Assembly (NCBI RefSeq): GCF_031181385.1
Contig: NZ_JAPSKV010000009.1
Location: 82,198-146,197, forward strand
Source: Fredinandcohnia onubensis
GTDB taxonomy: Bacteria > Bacillota > Bacilli > Bacillales > Bacillaceae_L
Length of the DNA stretch: 64,000 bases
Direction of reading: 5' to 3'
Positions 57,545 through 64,000 of the stretch are shown in pieces. A program made the translations under genes and the position numbers. Within the stretch, counting starts at the first letter, position 1; the number at the start of each line of letters is the position of its first letter. The notes beneath the pieces were generated by a model. That model was not told where the DNA came from, searched no databases, and worked only from the letters and a program-made list of their open reading frames with translations.

Positions 57545-57771
57545 TTTGATCCTCCTCAAAATATTGAACAAATGATGCTATGAAAATGTGAACCCGTTAT
57601 GTTTAGATTCAAGGACACCCCCTATCTCACATTATCTCTATTTACTAAGCAAATAAGGGACACCCTTACATTATTTGAAAAATTTTCTTAAATTATGTAA
57701 ATAAAGTAACACTTTTATTAACTGGCAAGGTGATATTGCCCATTTCTCCTATCAAAATCATATTTTTAAGC

Positions 57772-57799
57772 AAAAAAAAGAGACAACTTGGTGTCTCTT
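57772..57799 (-). terminator. Intrinsic terminator of rsiX
   Basis: AAGAGACACC and GTTGTCTCTT pair around AAG with a mismatch, followed by TTTTTTT on minus. Confidence 0.75.
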
Positions 57800-59033
57800 A
57801 TTGCAATTGAATTAGATTTGGTGCGAGCGGTACTGGTACTGGTTCCCCTATTCGAACATTACCGATTTGATCAATATTTCCGTAAAAAGTAACTTTTTCA
57901 AAATTAAACTCTTTAGCGGTTAGCATGATTGCATCCAACATAAGGATATAATTATCTGTATTTTCTAAGACCGAATCATCACTAAAATGAATTTCTAAAT
58001 TAGAACCATCTGCTTTAATTTGTTTAATTTCAGATATGATTGGCGGATGTAGGGTATAATCACCTTGTTTAGCCTCTACTTTCATAGCTTCTAGTGCTTG
58101 TTCAATCGTATTAAAATTTTCAAATGTTAAAGCTAAAATTTTACGATCTGAATTATCATTTACATAATATAGGTATGCCTTTTTTGTATCTTTCTCAACA
58201 TCAATATAATTTTCAATGATACCCGTTTGCCCTATAGTAATTCCTTGTTGATTATTTTGGAAAAGTTCAACATGTTGATAGTCTTCTAACAGATAACGGA
58301 ACGAACTAATCGTATGTGAAAATTCTGCAGCTTCAGCAGTAGCAAATGACTCAGTATTAATCGAGTTGTCTACATCCACCCTTACAGCCTTTGAATTGTC
58401 TTTCGTTACAACTTCTGAAAAATCTTCAAAATATGAATTCGAAATTTCATCAATGCCCCATTCTTTGTTTTCGCGAATAGCCTCATTTACTCTTGGAACT
58501 GTCTTTTGCCATTGTTCAACAACATTTTCCCCGTTAGATTCGACGATTACTGAAACTACAGAAGGAAACATTACACCGCCCAAATACACACCATATGTTA
58601 GAAGGACTTCATTTTCCCCTACACTATTTACAGTGTAACTATTGCTAAGTTGTTCCTCAAATGAAAATATTCCAGCCTCTTCATTTTGTTGTGGTTCCTC
58701 TGCTTTTTCTAGTGTGCTCAACGATGCATCCTTTGATGTTGCTTCTCTGTTCTCTGAATCCATAGTAATGTTTGTATTTTCTCTTGCCATTTCAGCAGAA
58801 TCGAAGCTTGAGCTGTTCATATTATTAATGAAAGAAGGAGCTAAGATGAATAATAGAAGCACTGCTGCCGCAGATGCAAGGGTAGGAACAAGCCACATTT
58901 TTCTCTTTTTCTTATTCATTTTAAGGGTGATATTTTGATAAATCTCTTGTGGTTTCCGTTTGTCTTTTATTCCTGGCATTTGCGATAGCATCTGCTCGAG
59001 TTGTTCATCACTCCACTTTGAATTTTTCATCAT
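57798..59033 (-). CDS. rsiX: Anti-sigma factor RsiX
   Basis: A 411-residue single-pass membrane protein. The cytoplasmic N-terminus (SDEQLEQMLSQMPGIKDKRKP) precedes one membrane segment (about 49-68) and a large extracytoplasmic region. Its place, overlapping the end of sigX by 26 bases, identifies it as the cognate anti-sigma factor. RsiX holds SigX inactive in the absence of signal. Confidence 0.88.
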   Translation of the reverse strand: MMKNSKWSDEQLEQMLSQMPGIKDKRKPQEIYQNITLKMNKKKRKMWLVPTLASAAAVLLLFILAPSFINNMNSSSFDSAEMARENTNITMDSENREATSKDASLSTLEKAEEPQQNEEAGIFSFEEQLSNSYTVNSVGENEVLLTYGVYLGGVMFPSVVSVIVESNGENVVEQWQKTVPRVNEAIRENKEWGIDEISNSYFEDFSEVVTKDNSKAVRVDVDNSINTESFATAEAAEFSHTISSFRYLLEDYQHVELFQNNQQGITIGQTGIIENYIDVEKDTKKAYLYYVNDNSDRKILALTFENFNTIEQALEAMKVEAKQGDYTLHPPIISEIKQIKADGSNLEIHFSDDSVLENTDNYILMLDAIMLTAKEFNFEKVTFYGNIDQIGNVRIGEPVPVPLAPNLIQLQ

Positions 59034-59556
59034 CTATACCCTCCTTTACGCCTGATTCCTCCATATACTTCTTTAAGACCTTTAGACCTCTATGCTGAGT
59101 TGTCTTTACCTTACTCTCCGTCCATCCAAGAGCTTCAGCAGTCTCTGAAATTGAAAGTGATTGGATATATCGTAATATAAGCACCATACGCTGGTCAGTA
59201 GTACAGTTTTCCAGGCATCGGTACATCATTTGTACCTGCTCATTTTGCAACGCTATTTCTTCCGGAAGTGGAGCAAAGTCTTTTACCTCTTGGCGATTCC
59301 AATCAAAGGAATCCATTATTCGCTGTTTCCACCCTTTTTGTTTCCGGAACGAGTCAATCGCGACATGTCTAGCAATTGAAAATAACCATGTTTTTTCACT
59401 ACTTTTTCCTTCGAATCTATCATATGATTTTAAAACTCTTATATAAACTTCCTGAACGAGATCTTCAGCTTGTTCACGATTTTTTACCATATAAAATAAG
59501 AAGGAGAAGACATCGTGATGATACTTTTCATATAGTTCCTCAAACAAGGAATCCAT
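59008..59556 (-). CDS. sigX: ECF sigma factor SigX
   Basis: A 182-residue ECF sigma factor. Region 2 is LVQEVYIRVLKSYDRFEG and region 4 is LRYIQSLSISETAEALGWTESKVKTTQHRGL. In B. subtilis SigX controls cell-envelope and surface-charge genes. The ATG at 59556 follows GGGAGG. The next gene upstream on minus is the ECF transporter subunit, not resE as in B. subtilis. Confidence 0.92.
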   Translation of the reverse strand: MDSLFEELYEKYHHDVFSFLFYMVKNREQAEDLVQEVYIRVLKSYDRFEGKSSEKTWLFSIARHVAIDSFRKQKGWKQRIMDSFDWNRQEVKDFAPLPEEIALQNEQVQMMYRCLENCTTDQRMVLILRYIQSLSISETAEALGWTESKVKTTQHRGLKVLKKYMEESGVKEGIDDEKFKVE

Positions 59557-59633
59557 TTGCAAATCCTCCCGTTCATTTCATTAGTCGAATGTTTTATAAA
59601 AAAAGTTACACTCCCAATATAGTATGAATTAAT

Positions 59634-59669
59634 AAAAAAAGGAAGAATATTTTGGTAATATTCTTCCTT
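59634..59669 (-). terminator. Intrinsic terminator of the B12 uptake pair
   Basis: AAGGAAGAATATT pairs with AATATTCTTCCTT around ACCAAA-type loop, followed by TTTTTTT on minus. The stem overlaps the stop codon of the ECF S-component. Confidence 0.82.
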
Positions 59670-60171
59670 ACTTTGCAATTGTTACATTTTTTAAGAATAG
59701 TAGTCTCAGGATTGGATATAAAATTAGAAAAAATACTCCATTCCCAATTGCATGACTCAAATCAAATGGTAATCCAGCTACGTAATAGGCAAGGAACTTA
59801 CCCGAGAATAAATAAAGAGGGATTGAGATTACAAAGCCATATAAGAAACCACAAAATACTGCATAGATGGCTAATAAAATGACAGGAATTCGATCACGAT
59901 ACTTCCGTAAAGCCCCACTAATTAACCCAATTATCCCCCATGCAACGATTTGTCCAATGGTCCATAAACCCATACCCATTACAAGATTCGATAATACAGA
60001 ACCGAAAACAGCAACAACCATGCCATAGATTGGACCCAAAAATAAGCTAGTTATCACGATAATCGCTGTCATAGGCTGGACATTCGGAAGGAATGTAAAT
60101 GTAATTCGACCTACAACAGACAATGCGATTAGCATCGATAAAAGCGTTAAGTTTTTAACAGATAAATTCAT
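59668..60171 (-). CDS. ECF transporter S-component, likely cobalamin (CbrT-like)
   Basis: A membrane protein of 167 residues with about six helices. FLPNVQPMTAIIVI and GMGLWTIGQIVAWGIIG are the pattern seen in CbrT-type vitamin B12 S-components and related ECF subunits. The start overlaps the stop of the lipoprotein gene as TAATG. Together with the cobalamin riboswitch at 60892-61090 this points to cobalamin or cobamide-precursor uptake. ATPase and T subunits are elsewhere. The precise ligand is inferred. Confidence 0.68.
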   Translation of the reverse strand: MNLSVKNLTLLSMLIALSVVGRITFTFLPNVQPMTAIIVITSLFLGPIYGMVVAVFGSVLSNLVMGMGLWTIGQIVAWGIIGLISGALRKYRDRIPVILLAIYAVFCGFLYGFVISIPLYLFSGKFLAYYVAGLPFDLSHAIGNGVFFLILYPILRLLFLKNVTIAK

Positions 60172-60593
60172 TATTCCCACTTATGGAGATCGAATTGGAT
60201 CTTATCTTCTGGCTCTAATTTGAATTCATTAGCTCCTACCATCGCTTCTTCACCATTAACAGAATAAAACCATGATGTCTTTTCTTCTTCGCTGCCTGCA
60301 ACGCCATTAATACTGGAAACAAAAGCACCATCGAATTGTGTTTCAATGTCAAAATTTGCTTGCATGACGTCCATAACGGTAACTTCTTTTCCTGATTCAA
60401 TTTTAATTTCTTTTTCTTCAATAATTTCTTCACCATTGTTTTTCGAGATAACAACAGTAACAATCTCTGCTGCTGTTTCTTTTTTATCTACAGTTTCTGC
60501 TGTGTTGTTGTTGGAAGATTCATTTGTAGATGGGTCATTGCTGCATCCAAATAAAATTCCCAATGATAGTAAAGCAACTAATAGTTTTTTCAT
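60171..60593 (-). CDS. DUF4430 lipoprotein, likely B12-binding partner
   Basis: A predicted lipoprotein of 140 residues: signal region 1-16 with lipobox LFGC (Cys17), a Ser/Asn linker (18-40) and a DUF4430 domain (about 50-140; MDVMQANFDIETQ, SWFYSVNGEEAM). DUF4430 is structurally related to the C-terminal domain of transcobalamin-type proteins. The stop overlaps the S-component start, so both are one operon. I infer it captures the corrinoid outside the membrane. Confidence 0.72.
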   Translation of the reverse strand: MKKLLVALLSLGILFGCSNDPSTNESSNNNTAETVDKKETAAEIVTVVISKNNGEEIIEEKEIKIESGKEVTVMDVMQANFDIETQFDGAFVSSINGVAGSEEEKTSWFYSVNGEEAMVGANEFKLEPEDKIQFDLHKWE

Positions 60594-60657
60594 GTTTCTA
60601 GCTCCCCTTTTGTTAAAATATGTGTATGAATAAGTGTTTTATGCACCTAACATCGAA

Positions 60658-60794
60658 TCAAATGCGCCTTGGCGTATTTGCGCCCGATTTTTTTCGAGTC
60701 TGCTCGAAAAGTTTCCTTTGAAAAATCGTGGCATCCGCCGGAGGCTATTATTTTATTCCGCAGAAGTGTCCTTCTTCTGCAGAATAAAATAATA
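60658..60794 (+). repeat. Structured dispersed repeat, family A, copy 3
   Basis: On plus: hairpin TCAAATGCGCC/GGCGTATTTG (60658-60680), GCC-GATTTTT/AAAAATC-GGC stem with a TCGAG-TCTG-CTCGA top, block GGCATCCGCCGGAGGCT, and a 21-bp terminal hairpin with one mismatch (60746-60766 with 60774-60794). It is antisense to the DUF4430 operon and sits between the riboswitch terminator and that gene. Confidence 0.85.
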
Positions 60795-60820
60795 AAAGCT
60801 CACCCTTGGGGTGAGCTTTT
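60794..60820 (-). terminator. Intrinsic terminator after the cobalamin riboswitch
   Basis: AAAAGCTCACCC pairs with GGGTGAGCTTTT around CAA, followed on minus by TTATTATTTTATT. It lies about 70 bases past the riboswitch and is the best candidate for its off-switch. A weaker hairpin with TTTTTT at 60835-60857 is an alternative. Confidence 0.72.
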
Positions 60821-60891
60821 AACAGGAAAACAACAAAAAAGCATGGTGTTTTAATGCTAATTCTCGCACCCCGGAGAATTAAAAAAGAAAT

Positions 60892-61090
60892 GAATTAGGC
60901 AGGTCTACTGACTTAAGCTTCTTCCTACTTTGAGTCCTTCCCATATGTTGAACAGCATTCGCCGTTCAGTCATACAGTGGTTTTTCTCATTTCGTCCACT
61001 TTTACAGTTGCGGGGGCAGTTCTGGATTCACACCAGATTCCCTTTTAAGTCAAAAAGAATTATACTACTTTCTCTGACACCTAAAATTCA
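60892..61090 (-). ncRNA. Cobalamin riboswitch
   Basis: On minus the sequence runs from TTTTAGGTGTCAGAG through GGGAATCTGGTGTGAATCC and CTGCCCCCGCAACTGTAA to TCAGTAGACCTGCC, in the order of the B12 riboswitch core (the CCCCCGCAACTGTAA box is diagnostic). It stands 300 bases before the DUF4430 lipoprotein. The intervening block 60594-60891 holds a family A repeat and a terminator. With adenosylcobalamin or similar bound, the transcript would end early. Confidence 0.92.
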
Positions 61091-61199
61091 ATAAATTATT
61101 TAATTTTCTATTTAACAATCCCTATATTACAAGAAGAGTTTTCCTTTGACAAGGAAATTGTTTCTTATGGAACAAGAATCTTCGCCACGTTTTTTCAAA

Positions 61200-62987
61200 T
61201 TACTCACTATTTCGAGGTATTACGAATGTAAATGTCGTTCCTTCACCAAGCTTACTATGGACCGAGATATTCCCGTTGTGTGCACTAATAATGTTTTTTA
61301 CAATCGCAAGTCCTAAACCAGTACCAGATTTCCCTCTAGTTCTAGCCTTGTCCGCCTTATAGAACCGTTCAAATACAAAAGGTAAATCTTCTTCTGGAAT
61401 TCCAGAACCCGTATCCTTAATATCAACTTTTATTGAAGTTTCTTGACCAGTAACATGTACGACAACCTGACCATTTTCATCGGTATGTCTAATTGCATTA
61501 TCAATTAAGTTTGTAAAAACTTGCTCAATACGATCAGAATCTATATAGATTTCACCAATTTCGTCTACCTTTGTTGCAGTTAACGTTATTTGATTATCCT
61601 TAGCTAAACCTTGGAATTTCCGAATCACACGATTAATAAGGGTATCGAAATCAACTTTTTCTTTATTTAAGGTAATATTCCCAGATTGCATTCTAGCCAA
61701 ATCTAGTAACTCGTTGACAAGTCGACCCATTCGTAATGACTCATCATAGATGACTTTGGTAATTTCCTTTCGCTCTTCTTCGGAGCTCGCAATGTCATCC
61801 ATAATTGCTTCACTATAGCCCTGGAGCATAGCGATCGGAGTTCGCAGTTCGTGAGAAACATTCGCAATAAAATCTTCACGTAGCTTGTCCAAACGTCTTT
61901 CCTCCGTCATATCACGAAGTACCGCTACGGCACCCCTAATATACGTCTGATTGTATAGTGGACTCATTAAAATAACCCAGGTTCTACCTTGAAGACTGAT
62001 TTCAATAAATTGCTCTTTTTCAAATGAAACGGAACGTTGAAATAAATCCTTGACCTCTGGTGGAAGCTCTTGACCAACGTCCTGATACATACCTTGCTGG
62101 TAATACCAAGCTTGCAAAAAGCGTTCCGCAGGTGGGTTTGTTACCAATATCGTTCCATCACGATTTAAAGTGATAACTCCGTCCGCCATACTGTTTAATA
62201 TGCTTGCAAGCTGCTCTTTCTCCTGATTAAGAGCATTAATATTATATTTTAATTGCCTTCCCATTTGATTAAGTGCCATTCCTAAAGCGCCAATTTCGTC
62301 ATGAGTAAGTATAGGAACCTTCGTATCGAATTTCCCTTTAGCTACTTCAGTAGCAGCTTCCCTCATTTTACGTAAAGGAGCTGTAATACGTGTTAATAGG
62401 AAGAAGGCAAAAACTGTTGTAAGGACAATTCCGATACCTGCAGCCAATATTATAAATTGAGTAGTATCCTTGGTAGTCTTTTGAACTACATCTAAGGATT
62501 GATAGAGAAAAACTGCACCCATCCTGTCATTTTCGATGTGAAGAGGGGCCCCAACCACAAATAGTTCTTGTCCTTGCTCTCGAGGAGTTTCTCCATTTTC
62601 TGTTAGTTTTATCTTTTTGCTTGCGTTTTGGTCGTTTGTAATAACACGTCTAAGATCTGGGTCTTCTGTAATAACTGTAACAGGAATGTTTGGTACTGCG
62701 GTTCGATCAGGAGATACCCATAACGTGTTTTTATCTGCCGCAATAATTACCTTAGTTTCATCATTCACAAGCTCCCAAGCAAGGGTCCTTGCTACATCTT
62801 TATCCTCATGCTGCTCCATAATAACAGCAATATTTGCAGCAAGTTGAGTTAAACTTCTTTCAGCTTCTTGGATATGGTAATTCTCAAAATACTCCATGAA
62901 AAGTACCGTTAAAATAAATAACACAAAGGAAAACAGTAAAAGAATGGTTGCCCATAGTTTTCCTACTACACTTCTCCAAAATTTCAT
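61200..62987 (-). CDS. resE: Sensor histidine kinase ResE
   Basis: Redox-responsive sensor of the ResDE system (595 residues). Order: membrane segment (8-31), extracytoplasmic domain (35-170), second membrane segment (173-195), HAMP (about 198-250), PAS (about 262-360), HisKA with [10 protein letters not shown], and ATPase with [17 protein letters not shown] and [10 protein letters not shown]. It overlaps resD by four bases (ATGA). Confidence 0.94.
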   Translation of the reverse strand: MKFWRSVVGKLWATILLLFSFVLFILTVLFMEYFENYHIQEAERSLTQLAANIAVIMEQHEDKDVARTLAWELVNDETKVIIAADKNTLWVSPDRTAVPNIPVTVITEDPDLRRVITNDQNASKKIKLTENGETPREQGQELFVVGAPLHIENDRMGAVFLYQSLDVVQKTTKDTTQFIILAAGIGIVLTTVFAFFLLTRITAPLRKMREAATEVAKGKFDTKVPILTHDEIGALGMALNQMGRQLKYNINALNQEKEQLASILNSMADGVITLNRDGTILVTNPPAERFLQAWYYQQGMYQDVGQELPPEVKDLFQRSVSFEKEQFIEISLQGRTWVILMSPLYNQTYIRGAVAVLRDMTEERRLDKLREDFIANVSHELRTPIAMLQGYSEAIMDDIASSEEERKEITKVIYDESLRMGRLVNELLDLARMQSGNITLNKEKVDFDTLINRVIRKFQGLAKDNQITLTATKVDEIGEIYIDSDRIEQVFTNLIDNAIRHTDENGQVVVHVTGQETSIKVDIKDTGSGIPEEDLPFVFERFYKADKARTRGKSGTGLGLAIVKNIISAHNGNISVHSKLGEGTTFTFVIPRNSE

Positions 62988-63700
62988 TCTTGGCCGACCT
63001 CAAATTTATAACCAACGCCCCATACAGTTACTATCATTTTCGCTGCATCCTGAGACACTTTATTTAACTTTTCACGCAAGCGTTTTACATGTGTATCTAC
63101 AGTACGCAAATCACCAAAGAATTCGTAATGCCATACTTCCTTTAATAGCTGTTCACGGTCAAATACCTTGTCAGGTGATTTTGCTAAGAAGCATAATAGT
63201 TCATATTCCTTCGGTGTTAAGCCCACTTCTTTGCCATCTGCAAGCACACGGTGTGCATCATTATCAATTGTTAGATGTGGAAACACGATAACATCCTTAG
63301 CTGTTGTTTCCGTTTGAAGATAGGTTGTAAGTGATGCCCTTCTTAGTAAAGCTTTTACTCGAAGAACAACTTCTCTTGGACTAAATGGCTTCACTATATA
63401 ATCATCTGTACCGACTTCAAAGCCCTGCACGCGGTTTACTTCTTCTCCTTTAGCAGTAAGCATAATAATCGGAGTTGATTTCTTCTCACGCAATTCACGA
63501 CATACCTCAATTCCATCTTTTTCTGGCATCATGAGGTCTAATAGAATAAGATCATAATCATTTTTCATTGCTTTTTCTAAGGCAATATTTCCATTTTCCG
63601 CTTCTTCAATTGCATAATTTTCTCTTTCTAGATACATTTTAAGTAAACGACGAATTCTTTCTTCATCATCGACAACTAAAATTTTCGCTTCATTTTCCAT
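62984..63700 (-). CDS. resD: Response regulator ResD
   Basis: OmpR-type regulator of aerobic and anaerobic respiration genes (238 residues). The phosphorylated Asp is in [12 protein letters not shown], the receiver Lys in [10 protein letters not shown], and a winged-helix DNA-binding domain (about 140-235) ends in [15 protein letters not shown] precedes the ATG. The resABC genes that precede resDE in B. subtilis are not upstream here. Confidence 0.94.
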   Translation of the reverse strand: MENEAKILVVDDEERIRRLLKMYLERENYAIEEAENGNIALEKAMKNDYDLILLDLMMPEKDGIEVCRELREKKSTPIIMLTAKGEEVNRVQGFEVGTDDYIVKPFSPREVVLRVKALLRRASLTTYLQTETTAKDVIVFPHLTIDNDAHRVLADGKEVGLTPKEYELLCFLAKSPDKVFDREQLLKEVWHYEFFGDLRTVDTHVKRLREKLNKVSQDAAKMIVTVWGVGYKFEVGQE

Positions 63701-63844
63701 TTTCTTATTCCTCCATTTTCTTTCCGAAAGAATATTTCTCTACATCACTATCGTACATAAAAATTTCATAATTTGCTATAACATATATCACACTAGTTTA
63801 ACCAACGAGGGAAAAGTCGATAATTCGACACAAAAATATTAGAT

Positions 63845-63873
63845 AAAAAAGCCTTCATCAAAGGATGAAGGCT
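63845..63873 (-). terminator. Hairpin with minus-strand T tract upstream of resD
   Basis: AGCCTTCATC pairs with GATGAAGGCT around CTTT, followed by TTTTTT on minus. It reads into the region before resD, insulating that promoter from minus transcripts to the right. Confidence 0.72.
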
Positions 63874-63874
63874 C

Positions 63875-63923
63875 AGACTGTAGACAAACTCGATAAATTT
63901 CGAGTTTGCCTACAGTCTTTTTT
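63875..63923 (+). terminator. Hairpin with plus-strand T tract upstream of the last gene
   Basis: GACTGTAGACAAACTCG pairs with CGAGTTTGCCTACAGTC, one mismatch, followed by TTTTTTT on plus. It immediately follows the other hairpin and lies 40 bases before the start of the last gene. No gene ends nearby on plus, so its transcript is unclear. The block 63701-63844 shows no gene. Confidence 0.7.
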
Positions 63924-63964
63924 AATTTACAATATTTATAGAGAATATTAGGGGTGATGGGAAA

Positions 63965-64000
63965 ATGATGTCGAGAAATAATAACTTAGATAGAGAACAA
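63965..64000 (+). CDS. First codons of a plus-strand gene, cut by window end
   Basis: ATGATGTCGAGAAATAATAA at 63965 follows AGGGGTGATGG, a plausible ribosome site, and stays open to the window end (MMSRNNNLDREQ). Twelve codons are too few to name it. It might be a small spore or regulatory gene; I cannot tell. Confidence 0.35.
   Translation, partial: MMSRNNNLDREQ

Overview
The window is a 64 kb piece of a low-GC Bacillaceae chromosome. Gene content and order follow the Bacillus subtilis dapB-to-resD segment almost gene for gene (qcrABC, ypiABF, the aro-trp-his supraoperon, ndk-hep-men, mtrAB, hbs, spoIVA, der, rpsA, cmk, ypeB-sleB, gudB, ypb genes, fer, sigX-rsiX, resDE). Spore genes (spoIVA, ypeB-sleB, cotJABC, ypjB, yphB, ypzI) show an endospore former. 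It is not B. subtilis itself: extra genes and dispersed structured repeats sit between the conserved blocks, and gudB is in the intact form. Nearly all genes are on the minus strand. No tRNA, rRNA, CRISPR array, insertion sequence or prophage was seen.

Layout. 1-3.6 kb: partial dapB, a MazG-type pyrophosphohydrolase, a YitT membrane protein, a zinc metalloprotease and ypjB. 3.6-10.3 kb: ypjA, the cytochrome bc complex, ypiF/B/A and an unrecognised protein with traces of an amidohydrolase fold. 10.3-22.9 kb: the aromatic supraoperon aroC-aroB-aroH-[TRAP leader]-trpEDCFBA-hisC-tyrA-aroA. 23-28.6 kb: cheR, ndk, heptaprenyl diphosphate synthase with menG, mtrB (TRAP), folE, hbs. 28.8-39.7 kb: spoIVA, gpsA, der, yphA/B, rpsA, plsC, cmk. 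39.7-47.5 kb: c-di-GMP receptor ypfA, germination pair sleB-ypeB, prsW, asparaginase, ypdA, gudB. 47.6-57.6 kb: mecB, ypbG, cotJABC, ypbF/E/D, recQ-ypbB, fer, a PHP phosphatase and an M23/LysM protein. 57.8-64 kb: sigX-rsiX, a vitamin B12 uptake pair under a cobalamin riboswitch, resDE, and the first codons of a plus-strand gene.

How the parts work together. The window carries both the trp attenuator and its regulator: the trp leader has 12 (G/U)AG triplets at about 5-nt period, overlapping an antiterminator that shares bases with an intrinsic terminator, and mtrB lies 7.5 kb away. The menaquinone genes (hepS, menG, hepT), the menaquinol-cytochrome c reductase and ResDE form a respiration theme. 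A cobalamin riboswitch precedes a DUF4430 lipoprotein and a CbrT-like ECF S-component placed between sigX and resE.

The least explained material is intergenic. Three copies of one structured repeat (family A) share a rigid architecture; stems change with compensating bases and the terminal palindrome differs in sequence while staying self-complementary. Two other repeat families (B and C) also occur. Assignments rest on reading the sequence and recalled family knowledge; no search was run.
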